From Sinonovacula constricta (taxonomy: Eukaryota > Mollusca > Bivalvia > Cardiida > Solecurtidae), in NCBI GenBank assembly GCA_007844125.1, contig CM017556.1:21295057-21359056 (forward strand): DNA of 64,000 nt, given 5' to 3'. Shown here one piece after another: positions 12,029 through 23,755 of this stretch (its first letter is position 1; every line of letters starts with the position of its first letter). The notes below the pieces were generated by a model. The model was not told where the DNA came from and did not search any database. It saw nothing but the letters and a program-made list of their open reading frames with translations. The position numbers and the translations under genes were made by a program.

Positions 12029-12710
12029 AACAACACAAACAAAAGACAAACAATGCACTAACGAATACACCTCGAAATACACAAATAGTGCTTATACCCT
12101 CGCATGCTTATACATAGGACATATGAAACTGCATTTAAATAGTCATAAGTTTGCTTCCTGACCAGGACAGCTTAATAAGGGCAATTAACAGACTTCTCAA
12201 TTTCATTCTAAACCCTGAGAAAAAAGTTCTAACAATGAAAAGTCCTGTACACGGTAAATACATGTAGAACAATCATATTGCTGAACAGTTTCGAACGAAG
12301 TCACTTCATTCTACTAATCTATTTAGAAACCATTGGTGAACATAGGAAATAAATATGGTCGAGTGTAAAGTGGTAGGCTGTGTCTTGGTCCAAGGCAGCA
12401 TTTACGATTTTAACGTGAATTGGCTGTCTCTGCCCTCGAAGCTTATTTTCGCAATCTCTCATGCAGAGTTGTCGTTCGTTCCTCTCTCAGACACCTCTGC
12501 AAGGGGCTCACGTCAAGATTTTTGACGGAAATTTTAAAGTGTTATTTTAAGAATATTTTCAAATTAAAATAATACTTCTACATAAAATGAATAGACAGTC
12601 TACTAAAAAAGACATATATTGAAGTAAATAATTAAAGATATTTGATTAATTCAAGCGCACTATTTTTGGAAGAATAACATAGTGATATTAATGCGCATTT
12701 GTAAATAAAC

Positions 12711-12890
12711 ATGGACGTGATCCACGAGGCAGTTAAGAAAGTACGACAAGAACTTGGTTTTAAAAGATAAACAGAGGGAAGCATTGACCTACGTGGTTAA
12801 GAGCAAATGTGATCTTGTCGTTAGCCTTCCCGTTGGGTATGGTAAAAGTGTTATTTTCCATCTTTTACCCTTAATAGTGGATGTACATTC
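12711..12890 (+). pseudogene. RecQ-like DNA helicase N-terminal fragment
   Basis: ATG at 12711 opens MDVIHEAVKKVRQELGF. The frame then slips at GGTTTTAAAAGAT and continues as LKDKQREALTYVVKSKCDLV and SLPVGYGKSVIFHLLPLIVD. The segment at 12823-12849 (SLPVGYGKS) is a Walker A motif of the superfamily 2 type, and the preceding LKxKQxEAL is the Q-motif region used by RecQ helicases to bind ATP. The similarity stops at about 12884, where an inverted-repeat arm begins. No DEAH box or helicase C domain follows. The fragment is therefore a broken, truncated copy of a RecQ-like gene. Confidence 0.6.
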
Positions 12891-13198
12891 TCTCACCAGA
12901 GGACGTGCTACACAAGTTTCGCTTACACCTCTGTCAACGCCCGGTGTACAATATTCTTGTACAAAATATAAATAATGAATAAAATGCTCGTGAGAATATT
13001 TTGATCTCTGTATATTTTACTTAAAATGAAAATGGGTATTTTTTTTAGAACAATTTTTAAGATATATTTTAACCCAAATTTTCGGGGAACTATTTTGCGA
13101 CATGTGACGATAGAATATCACGTGTATGAGAACTACTTTTCCCGGCGTTGACAGAGGTGTAAGCGAAACTTGTGTAGCACGCCCTCTGGTGAGAGAAT
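12883..13198. mobile_element. inverted-repeat (MITE-like) element truncating the helicase fragment
   Basis: The arm 12883-12943 and the arm 13139-13198 are reverse complements over nearly 60 bp with about three differences. The shared core is TTTCGCTTACACCTCTGTCA. The roughly 195-bp centre is AT-rich and non-coding. The left arm begins exactly where helicase similarity ends, so this looks like an inserted foldback or MITE-type element. Target duplications were not resolved. A further direct repeat (TGAGCCGATGGTAGAGAGTG) occurs just outside at about 13209 and 13346. Confidence 0.6.
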
Positions 13199-14228
13199 GA
13201 GTGAATGTATGAGCCGATGGTAGAGAGTGACAACTTCCCGTTTCACCGGTGTCACCATCTTTAATATCATGTGACTTTTTGAAAGTCACGTGGATCGAAA
13301 GTAGTCCCGACATTAAGTGAGCCAATAACAGAGGTGAATGTACAGTATGAGCCGATGGTAGAGAGTGTTATTTTCGGTGTAAGACGGACAAACAAGTAAA
13401 GATCCAGGTGCTGGTTTTGATAGTTTGGTCACTAATTACTGTCAAAGTTGGTATCCGACAGATTGGCTAAAAATCTTAAACAACCGAATAAAACGATAGG
13501 TACCTGAATTGAACCGAGAAGTTATTGTTGTAAAAAGTGAATCATTACAGCCTGTTCGCCACTATAAACATGTAGTTTCCTATTTGAGCCAGGCTGCACG
13601 GTTAGCTATTTATTTCATTAAGGAAACCAGTTGGCTTACTTTTGACAATGGCTTTTCCATTACAAAATATTCAAAATCATCGTTTCAGTTACATGAAGAG
13701 AATATTGAGGACATTGTTATTTTAATGTATTGCAGCAATAAAGATACTCGTTTTTCACCCTATTGTTACAGATAATGGCTCAACAAAAAGCTAAATTGTT
13801 TACAAAAATATGTTTCATGTTACTTATAAATATTAGCCAAAACGGAAAATGAAATAGTAAATACGTTAAGTTATAGCAGATCTAATTTCTTATCAATGTA
13901 TAAAATCCACTTACCTCTCATACGTCCAAATTCATTGTAAGATGCGTCTGTATTGTATTTAGTACTAGATAGTGAATACAATTTAATCTTACTTACCATA
14001 ATATTAATTTCAATGCACCGATTTCACACTGTTTAAATCTATTTTAAAACTTCTAACCTAGATTAGCATTTTAATAAATAAATAAGAAATCAAATATCAT
14101 GTCTATACTAATAAAATTGTATCAGTAATGTTACAGTTAAATGTGGATCAAGCACTTAACGATTTAAGTCTTTCGGATATTTATAGTCGGGTGGAAATAT
14201 GGAATGTCAAGGAGAGATGGGTACAATA
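13199..14228. other. no recognised gene
   Basis: An 88-codon open frame at 13509-13775 (+) is moderately protein-like but unrecognised. The rest is AT-rich. No continuation of the helicase at 12711 was found here. Confidence 0.35.
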
Positions 14229-14295
14229 TTAAACAATATTGACTAAAACCCAGAAATTATGTATAAAAAAAATCAAGATAGATATTGGCTTAAAT

Positions 14296-14417
14296 ATTTT
14301 ACCTACATTTAAACATTTTTGGCGCACAGCTTGGACGCCTTCTTGAATTATGCGTTCCATATCACGCGTTGGCAATTTATCATAGCAGAGCCGCACACTA
14401 GATATACTGATGAACAT
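14296..14417 (-). pseudogene. possible first exon of a second RecQ-like copy
   Basis: Minus-strand ATG at 14415-14417 opens MFISISSVRLCYDKLPTRDM followed by ERIIQEGVQAVRQKCLNV and a plausible GTAAAA donor near 14300. The stretch ERIIQEGVQAVRQKC resembles DVIHEAVKKVRQELG, the start of the helicase fragment on the opposite strand 1.6 kb away. This suggests a second N-terminal exon of the same family in divergent orientation. No downstream exon was found. The match is short, so the call is tentative. Confidence 0.3.
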
Positions 14418-14429
14418 TTTGGTAAATAG

Positions 14430-15539
14430 TTCTGCTTATTGACGCCACTGGAGAGTCATGTGACCAGGATGTTTACCGATAGGATCTAAGCGTTGATCAG
14501 ACATACGGCTAATACATGTATATAGAATGCTTCACTAAAACCTGCACATGGAGAAAGTGCTGTTAAGAGGTCTTTCCATGCGTGAAAAAATACGGGTCTT
14601 AATTCGGTAAACCCCGTTCTATTTTATTTATTTAGTTTAATATTTATGTTTGCTTGTCTGTAACCTTTATGCAGACATGACAGAAAACGATAGATGTTGG
14701 TTTATTTCCTTTTGTTATTAAGATTTGTAAACATTTAACGTAAATGTACCTGGAGACTCATTTTTTACGAAAGTAGATAAGAGTGCTCTTCGGTACGTTC
14801 CTTCGAGTGTTCGAACTGCATGTTAATATATAGAGATTATCTGGCAACAAAACATCCACATCCAGAAAAAGCTTCTTCTGAACGGTCCATTGAATATGGT
14901 CAGGTAAAATCTGACTTTAGATGCATTGTTTATGAAACATTTAAGATACGCGCAATATACGTAAACAAGTTCTGCAACGTCTTCGCAAATCTAAAAATAA
15001 TATTTCCAGGTCTTACGGCGTCCAGGAATGCTTTCATATCATCTCTGAAGTGTTTGTGGTGAAGAGATTGTTTTTGGACTCTGGATCAGAGGGTTTCAAA
15101 TTCAAATCCTAGCCTTGTCACGAAAAATTTTTTAAAAGATCTTATAAAGGTTCGGATGATTTATTCACTTTGCATGAATGAAAGTTACAACACACAAGAA
15201 CGACTGTATACTATTCTTGAAATGTTCTTGATCAAGAGGTTAAGGTTGTGTTCTCGGGATCGGATGGTTCCGAAGTCAAACCCTAGACCCGTTATGACAA
15301 ATTTTCAAAAATATCTTATTGACGGAATTTATCGTCTAATAAAAACATCCATAATTTCCCGTGGAGCATCCAATAGGCAAAACTGATTTGCCGCGAAGGC
15401 TTTATTATATGTTTTATATGAAATTAATTATTAACAAATATATGATATACATGTAACTAAGGTAACTATTGACAAATCTTAGGCTTGGGTAGGTATATGT
15501 AAGTCCTTTGCTAGACTGACTTAACAAGTCAGTAATTAT
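14430..15539. other. no gene; two tRNA-like or SINE-like segments
   Basis: At 15063-15150 and 15234-15322 two related segments occur. Each has a B-box-like stretch (TTCAAATTCAAATCC; CCGAAGTCAAACCC) followed by an AAATTTT...AAAGATCTTA or AAATATCTTA tail. They look like decayed copies of one short dispersed repeat. The rest of the stretch shows nothing. Confidence 0.3.
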
Positions 15540-17500
15540 ACCAGCTAATGTTTGGCTATTAATGTTGTTTTTTTTGTAAATTGTTCACATAGGGAGCTAT
15601 TCCACAAAGGCATTGTAAATGACGTCGGGGTTTTGTTCCAGTTGTACTTGGTATTTCAATATTTAAATTAAATGAACTAGGACTAACTGACAGTATCTGA
15701 TCTATATAGAAATACTCAAAGTCTTAAATTAAATAGAAACATTCTGCTTTGGCTAGGAGCATAATCAATAACCGACGTGCCTCTGAATGTGAAATCTCCG
15801 AAGTCCCTGTCCTTAAACATTTTATTATTGACAATGAAAAGATTATTGTTCCTACATATGTTTATTAGTCTCATGCAATTAGCGTTAGCTCAACTGTGTA
15901 GAGGTTGTCTCTGCAAAGGAATATATAGGTTTTCAAGAATAAGATGTTTATCAAAATGGGCTAACAATTCATCGCTGACATTGAAAACTTCACCTAAAGT
16001 GGGGTCAAGTGGTACATGATCTTGCAATTTGGCAGTCCTTCCATTTGTGTCTCCGAGAATAAGCACCAGATCATACATATTGCATTTCTGAGAAATATCA
16101 CTTTCAAGTTCTGATAGGAGCTCCTCGGTCAAGAATCGGGAGCTGTCTGGGGGATATAAACTGAACCAACGATAACTGGATCAGGGCTAGCATTGACATT
16201 TAGTTTAAACCACAACACATATTCTGATTCACTTTCCAGAATATCTATTGATGAGCTAAACTTTTGGCTGTCATAAACGTCTAAGGGCTAGATCCGCACT
16301 TGAAGCGTTTGGCCTGTGTTTTGGTACGTATCGCCGACAAAGCGTGTGACACGTAGATTGATCTTGATTTTCGTCGGGAACGGTCGTTCGGAGTGTCAGA
16401 CTGGGAGTCGGTGTAGGTCGTTCCGCTATTGTTAACCTGAGTGACAGATTGGTGCAAGGGTGCACGATGGGCCCAAGCTTCCTGCTATGAAGTAATTGTA
16501 GCACGTGGTTGTTGGCCGGTCTGTGTTTGCTTTGGAGTTTCAGTGACGAGATTAGTGGACAGATTGTGAGATTCACTGGACATAAAAGCCCGAGGGACGT
16601 TTTTTTAATGTATTCGGGTGTTGGTTGATGTACACGACTGTTTTTCATGGAGGTGCCCCGAGGGGAAATGCGTTCGCATGCACCCTGCCGTCGACAACGA
16701 TCTTAGCAGGGTAAAAAATGTTGATCCATTTCTCATGGAAACGCTGTCTTAAACGCTTAAACTCTGGCCCCATGGACTTTCTGGCGTTTACAATTTCCTG
16801 TGGGAAATCTCTATTAATACTAAAGGCAGTCCCTTTGAGTCGGCTAGCACGGGATATCACTAACTCGTTGTCGCGCCTGTCAAGAAAGTTTGCGATAATG
16901 GGACAACATTTTCCCCGTCGAAAGGGTTCCAATCTATGAACGCCAGGAATGGCGAGAAATGAAATATTCCAAGCTTGTCATTTAGGAAACTGACAATTTT
17001 TGAATGGCAATTTTCATTCAATGATTCAGGAATCCCAACAAAAAGCAAATTGTTGCGGCGGAATCTAGCCTCCAAATCGAGTGACTTGTATTCAAGAAAA
17101 ATCAGTCAATCATTAAGCTGTCAGCTTTGAGTTCAAGGTCATGCAGCCTGGTGTCTATTGATAAACACTCTTGCACTTTACTGTCTACGCTGCATACTTT
17201 AGAAAATATATATAAGTTTTTTTTGCATCAGTAGACAATTGGATCAAATTCTGTGGCATCCATTATATCAGTCACACTGCTTGAGCTGATTTGTGGCCTC
17301 TTTTATTTATGTTCGCCACGACACACCATTTAAAATTATTGTTATCAATCGCCTCGCTGAAGTGGGACATGTTTAAGTTGCCATGTTCGACATCACCTTC
17401 AGTGGAGGCCTGGCTAGATGACAATTCAGGCAAATCTGACCCCCGTACCTGGTGATGTGTGCCATCTTACTATGTCTCCTTACGTTTTTACACTCGGTCA
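15540..17500 (-). mobile_element. LINE (non-LTR retrotransposon): ORF1 plus endonuclease, 3' truncated
   Basis: The element reads right to left. Around 16645-17160 is an ORF1 of the L1 type: an acidic, coiled-coil-like lead, then LEARFRRNNLLFVGIPES, a frame change, IIANFLDRRDNELVISRASR and KWINIFYPAKIVVDGRVH. After a broken linker (16271-16648) comes an apurinic-type endonuclease: VIVGSVYIPQTAPDS near 16160, LVLILGDTNGRTA at about 16040, then ICRNNNLFIVNN and FRGTSVIDY at about 15770-15850. No reverse transcriptase follows, so the copy is truncated at about 15540. Stops and frameshifts show it is inactive. The boundaries are approximate. Confidence 0.75.
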
Positions 17501-18029
17501 AAGCAGTGAGTAACGATTGGTGTCTTACTTGTTTCGATTAAATTATGAGATTCAAATATTGCCGTCTTGTTTTGACCGGAACCGGAAGCGCACCAAGGAA
17601 GGCCGAAACTAAATAGGCATGTTAGTTAATTGTTACCTTGGAGTTATTTCCACAGCTGCGACGATAGGGATTTTATGGGGAATGAGGGGGTGGGGGCCGG
17701 CGGAGGATTTCGGGCAGTGACATGTTATAAGTCGCTAAAAATAGTAATTTCTCTAACTTAGGAATGTACCTGGTGATCTTGGCGATCGTGATAAAATGCA
17801 ATAGATATTTGCATACAGATAGATCATGTTTCTCGCAAACTACAAACAAAAAGAAAACGAACATATCAAATTGAACAATTTTAGTTGAAAAAAGAAATAA
17901 ATAATTAAATTAACATAGTACAATATGTCCGGTGATATGCTAAACCCGTGATCTATGTTGACACTTGACAGTGGAGAAAATGACTGATGATTTTTAAAGC
18001 TTTCAAAATGCAGCGCAATTTCTTGTATC
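17501..18029. other. no gene seen
   Basis: The stretch contains a G-rich patch near 17680-17710 but no supportable feature. Confidence 0.35.
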
Positions 18030-18035
18030 TGCTTA

Positions 18036-18134
18036 TACTTTTACCGGATACAAAGATAGTATCCAGATACCAGTGAAGAATCCGATCCGGATTTCAGTGA
18101 AGTATCCGGTTTACGGGTAAACCTTTGACATCCA
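18036..18134. mobile_element. solo end of a hAT-like element
   Basis: Repeated GGATAC and ATCCGG motifs run up to CCTTTGACATCCA. They resemble the right end of the nested hAT-like element at 6380-6452, which ends CCTTTGACATTCC. No matching left end was found nearby, so this is a truncated copy. Confidence 0.45.
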
Positions 18135-18139
18135 ATAAT

Positions 18140-21050
18140 AAATATATTACCAGTTTTTTTATCAGTACTGTTAAAAATACACTAATTATCTGAGTATCTG
18201 TAAGAAGTTTGTACATTGTTTTAAGGTTGTAACATGTATTATGGTTGAAAAAATAAGTGGCCAAGTGAAATAGTGAATTATGCTTCTATAAGGTTTTGGG
18301 CCTTAGAAAAGACTATTGTTACATAACGAAGAAATGTGAATGACCAATCATAAGTTATAACAGTGTTGCGATATTCCTCTAAGCTTTGCTAGCTACACTT
18401 AGAGCGTGTCATGTTGCATTACATGTGCAAAGTAAACAATGGAACAGTAAACAATGAAAACAAAAATTAAAGTAGTCAATTATACATGTCACTACAAGGT
18501 AATTAAATGTAATGAGTAAAGGCCAAACACTGGCTAAAATGTTATAAACCACCTCTAGAAAAGTTATTTATCGTGTTAGTGTAATATTTGAACGCTTCTG
18601 TTCTTGTGTTTGAGCCTCGCCGCCATTAACAAAGCGTTTTAATCTATCATGCTACACCCTTTTTTGCATATACAAATCTAACACATTCGCTTACAAACTG
18701 AGAACATTTGCAGTAAAGGCAGTGCAACCTATGACTAGACCTAGTTAGTTTGGATCGGTTTGCAGTAGCCTGATCCATTTGTGCTTGGCAGGTTAAGCGT
18801 TCTGACAACAATTGTATGTATTCACAAAATTCATGACATGTGCATATAAATCATAGAATGCAATCAAACGATATCTTTGATGTGTACATGGGTCAATGTT
18901 TATACCTGGATTGTTCTAGAAAATATTGATGAAAGTTGCAATTTTTTATGACATAACGTGATACCCTTTAATTTCATTAGGCCTCTGCTATGTTAAGACA
19001 CCCCGTTTCTTTAATTTATTTAATTGTCTTTTTATTGCCTAGCCAAATAAGTGTTCTTTTGAATGTTTATTAAGAGATCAAAAACGCATGTTAGAAAACA
19101 AAAGAGACAATAATACACAAAAGGCTGCAGATTGTACATGATGTAGTGGTGTATTCTGGAAACAAAAGGGAACAGCGCAAAACAACTTTCAAGCAATAAG
19201 ATCACGTTAAAGAAACAGTACTTGTCCGACGGTATTATCACAAAATAAAATAAATATACATATTGTATGCACGATACCTTTTTTAATCATGTGCACACAT
19301 TTCCGGATAATTAATCATTTAGCTATTTCGCCGTAATAGGGCCAACATTAAATAATAGTATGTTTATACTTTGAGAGATAATCGAATATAGTCCGGACAA
19401 CACACAAAAAAGCAATGCTCTTAGAATTGTTAAAACACTATGTATATATTCTCTTTTCACATGATCAAAATATATAACGCCCGGTTGCTATATGCAAACT
19501 ATTAAGGCAAACAAAGCAGCAAACTTACATTGAACTTTACCACGAATGACTTCACTTTGAAGGTTTGAGGTTCTCGGCCTGGAAATACGTCAGTACATGT
19601 ATTTACATTAAACTGCATTCCACTATTACCCTCAATAGCGAGTTATGGAATGACTATTGTATGCATATTACAAGCTTACAGTATAAATCCCAACCTGTAA
19701 CGGGTATGGTTTACACAATCTGCTTTTTTAAATGTCCTTTACATAAAATGGATTAAGGGCATCGAACAAAATCGCCATAGAAAGCGCGTGTAGTTATTTT
19801 GTTTCTAAATATTTCATTTATTTTATTTATTGAGATGCTTATAATAAGTTTAGTGCTATCATGCGCATTAAAATACACGAGAAGTCCGTAGGCCTTACAG
19901 ATTCAAAGTGTGCGTATCTTAACGTGAACCGTTGTTATATTGGACTTTACATAAAATAAATTTAAATCAAGTTAAATTCTTTCCAAATATACTAGAGAAA
20001 AAGAAAATGCTCAGTCCGTGTTATGAAACATCAATGTTGGCTTCTTCCTTTTAACCTATTGAATTGGCTAATTTCCCTCCCTTACCTTATCTTATTATAA
20101 TCATTGTTCTATAAAAACTACCGATTGCACGTAACATAACACAACTTTCTTTTTCAAGAAAATGTGTTATTATAGCATACGAATGACATAGTATATGCCT
20201 ATTAACGTTAATCAACTAGTCTTTATTGTAATATAAAAGGAAGAACTACAACATGAACAATTTCTGAAATTACTACTTCCCACCCTCAATCAAGGTCGAG
20301 AATCGTCATTCAATATCGTATTATATATAATATACTGGTATTGAAAGTCTGTTTTGAATGAGTTACACGTCTTGACAGATCCATTTCATCCAGGTAACAT
20401 TTCCAATGAAGCACTGACACAACGCAACTGGAGATTCAATGCTAAATTTATACAACTGTGGTCACGGTGTGCTAAGATTTTCCCAAAATCAAATATTATT
20501 GCCAATTTCAGAAGGGAGACAAAAGTGTGTTCGTTTATTTAGAAGGTCGTTAATTTGGTTAGTTGGCAAAATATTGTTTGTTACCATAGGCTATAGACCA
20601 TGCAGCTTTTTTTCAATTATGTTTGGGAAGATTTAAAACAAGATCGATCATTTGATACATGTTCTACATCTATTCGTGCTGTGAACAAAAAGATTGGGAA
20701 ACCCAGTTGCTGCTTAATTGGGTTTTGCCACTCTCACAATAGTATATACACCAATCGAAGGATGTTCGATCTTTTTCTTACAACATTGTATGCCTACGTT
20801 ACACTTCCAAGTGAAAAGAGCCAATGTTCACATATAAAAAAATTATGTCGGAAAACTGGAGTAAAACAAAATGAAACAGTCGTTATATTTCGATACTTAC
20901 GACAAACGCGGCTTTGTTATTCGAGGTACAATCTTTATAGATTAGAATTAACTTTCTACTATACCAGTCCATAGTTCCTCAATGTAGAACAACATACCAT
21001 GCAGCATAGAAACAAACGAAATTTGAAATCGAGTTAAGCTAAAGGAAAGA
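18140..21050. other. no recognised gene
   Basis: The sequence is mostly AT-rich. Open frames at 20354-20542, 20439-20636 and 20600-20974 (+) follow one another in shifting frames and have a somewhat protein-like composition (GKPSCCLIGFCHSHNS). I could not relate them to a family, and they lack clear splice sites. They may be a decayed gene or transposon piece. Confidence 0.3.
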
Positions 21051-21218
21051 AATAATGGCTTTTTCCAATATTATTTAATTTTAAAAAGTTTTGACGCAAC
21101 GCCATGAATAACTTTGGCGTAACGTCATGTCATGGCATTTGGACAGCGTTACGTCTTTAAAGGCGATGTTGCTTGACAACAGCGCAGTTATCTTCTAACT
21201 GTTCACACGTCTTTTTAA

Positions 21219-22761
21219 ATGGGGAATTTACTCTGTATTCCCTGTAAAACGGATCACCCGGATAAGGGAAATGTGAGAAAGAAAACTCCAAGTAAGGCTG
21301 CTGAGTTCATCCTCAGAAGAAAGGTTAAATCCGCACGTGTTCAAGTGATAATGGGGTCAAAACCGGAATAAGTAACATCCATATGGATGAAACTGCCTGC
21401 AACGGACAGGACGAACAACATGATTTAAAATCTGGTAAGGATGTCGACCTGCCGAATATTGATAGCGTTGGTTCGGAAACCGCAGCTGACGTGGATGGCA
21501 CAGATGCAAACTCTGCAAATGTGGACGATCTAAAGAAGCTAGATGATATAAAGAGCATTTTGAGAGAGAGTCAGATATCAAAGATGTTATTAGGAACCTC
21601 GATAATCATGTTTTAATTGCCCAGTCGCTGGACAAATATCCGGATAAGTGTGAGGCTATAATTACTGGCGTAAAAGAGTACATTGTTAACGAAATGGAAG
21701 ATATTGAAAAGGAATACGAACGCCCACATTCTTGTTTTGCCATATGTAATACAGTTAACGACAAAGGAGACGATGCAACTATTCTCATCGAAGTCGCCGA
21801 AAATGGTATTGATGAAATGAATGCAGATGCAGTGGATATAGACGAAAAAAGTGTGACTGGCAACAGGCTTTTAGTGTCCGACTAATCTTTGAGATTATAT
21901 GGCGTGTGTGTTTTTGAAGACGAGATCCCAGAAGATCCCGTTGGAACAAGTCTGCTGGCCAGCGGTCTGGAGAACGTAAATCCGGAAACCCGAGACGCCA
22001 TTGATGACATGGTGATGTTCAGAACCTTTCCTATGGTAAAGGCCATCGATAGAGTCAAGGATGATGAGTGCATTCTCTTGCGGAGAAAGGATCCGATCCC
22101 GGAGGGAGAGAGGAGCAGGAGTATCCGGAATCTCGGATGGAGCAGACAGATGAAGAATCTGGATGGAGAGGAGGCTGACAGACGAGCCAGACGGAGAAGT
22201 GGGGCGTCAAATGGTTCCAGTCAACAGACGGCATATGTTTCCCAGGGCAACCGACGATTTTCCAAATGCACAGACCTGGTGGTAGGTTTTGAGTGCGAGA
22301 TTCTGGCATGTACTCTACTGTAACATATATGCTATCATTATTTAATGTAATACTTTATGCGATTGTAACCTAGTCGTAATATTTTAAGTAAAAAGTCTAA
22401 ATAATCGAGAATTTGTTTTGTTAAATAGCCTTTTTCCCGTTGTAAAAAAACTCAGTCACATGCTAGAAGTAAGTTTGCTTGGTGATATATTTTCTTTTTA
22501 CTTTCTGTTCATAAAGTTTTGCAGTACATACACTTGTATTGACAACTGCGTTTAGGAAGCCTTTACGTTATTTTTCAGAATGGTCACGATGGTGAAGAAG
22601 AAGACACACTCGAGCAATTCCTCTCGAAGAGGAGAAACAGACAGCCACACGACATGCTTGCCAAGGAGACCGGGCCAGGCGAGGGCTCAGGAATAATCCT
22701 AAGGCAAATAAGCCACTGGAAGCTCAGTTTTTTAAAACTGATCACCGATAATTTGCAGTAG
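21219..22761 (+). pseudogene. unrecognised two-exon gene with MGNLLC N-terminus, frameshifted
   Basis: ATG at 21219 gives MGNLLCIPCKTDHPDKGN. Gly2 followed by Cys6 is the classic pattern for N-myristoylation plus palmitoylation, suggesting membrane-inner-face attachment (inference). The frame shifts near 21355 (to VKTGISNIHMDETACNG...) and near 21570 (to IKDVIRNLDNHVLIAQSLDK...). It meets a TAA at 21883 and continues LRLYGVCVFEDEIPEDPVG to a GTAGGT donor at 22282. Exon 2 (22579-22761), after TTTTTCAG, joins in phase 0, reads NGHDGEEEDTLEQFLSKRRN and stops at 22759-22761. The protein is acidic with a basic, Arg-rich segment and no recognised domain. Both shifts look like single missing bases. 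It is a recent pseudogene, or an intact gene with sequence errors. Confidence 0.5.
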
Positions 22762-22812
22762 ATTTAACTTGATGTTCATAGCGATTCCTGTATAAATATA
22801 AAACATACGTCA

Positions 22813-22818
22813 AATAAA
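22813..22818 (+). promoter_or_regulatory. polyadenylation signal AATAAA
   Basis: AATAAA lies about 52 bases after the stop codon of the gene starting at 21219. This supports the gene model and its 3' end. Confidence 0.45.
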
Positions 22819-22984
22819 GTGAACTGATTATGTTAAAGTACACGAGTCAATAAACTATTGTTCCAAAACTATCATTTGACGAGTAAGGCGTAATTATTTA
22901 AAATATGAAAAACGCTGTTTACTCAGGGATAACGCTTAGTGAGATATTAATGATTAAAAATAGAATAACACTTAAATTATTAAA

Positions 22985-23092
22985 CAATAATTATGATGAC
23001 TTTAATTTTGATGATAAAATAATGATGATAATGATGGTGATGATGATAATGATGATGAAAATATAAATATAATTATAATATTTAAAATGATG

Positions 23093-23159
<67 letters not shown>

Positions 23160-23504
23160 TAATAATAATAATTATAATAATAATAATAATATATAAATGA
23201 ATAATAATAATAATAGTGCCATAAAAATAATCATTCAAATACTGATATTGACGATGCTGATGATAATGATGAGGTGGTGGTGGTACTCGTGATGCTGCTG
23301 CCGCTGGTACTATTACTTTTACAACATGTACTACTACAACTACTACTACTACTACAACTATTACCACAACAACAACAACAACAACTACTACTACTACTAT
23401 TACTACTACTACTACTAAAACTACTACTTCTACCACTACTTCTACTTCTACTACTTCTACTACTTCTACAACAACTACTTCTTTTATCATTACAACAACA
23501 AAAC

Positions 23505-23569
<65 letters not shown>

Positions 23570-23655
23570 GCTACTACTACAGTGTACTACTACTAGTACC
23601 AGTACTACTATACTATTACTACTACTACTGCCACTAATTCTACCACCACTATAAG
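22985..23655. repeat. compound triplet microsatellite (GAT, AAT, ACT/CTA)
   Basis: A GAT/AAT run (about 23000-23200) is followed by an ACT/CTA/ACA run (about 23325-23640) with interruptions. The period of three leaves open frames of 126-185 codons of poly-Ile, poly-Leu and poly-Ser on both strands, which are artefacts. A C17 run follows at 23731-23747. Confidence 0.95.
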
Positions 23656-23755
23656 ATATGATAATAATTTTTATAAAAATTATAAAAAGCAGAGCATAAA
23701 TAATGAAGGGATGGATCCAGTGGGGTGCAACCCCCCCCCCCCCCCCCAACAACAA

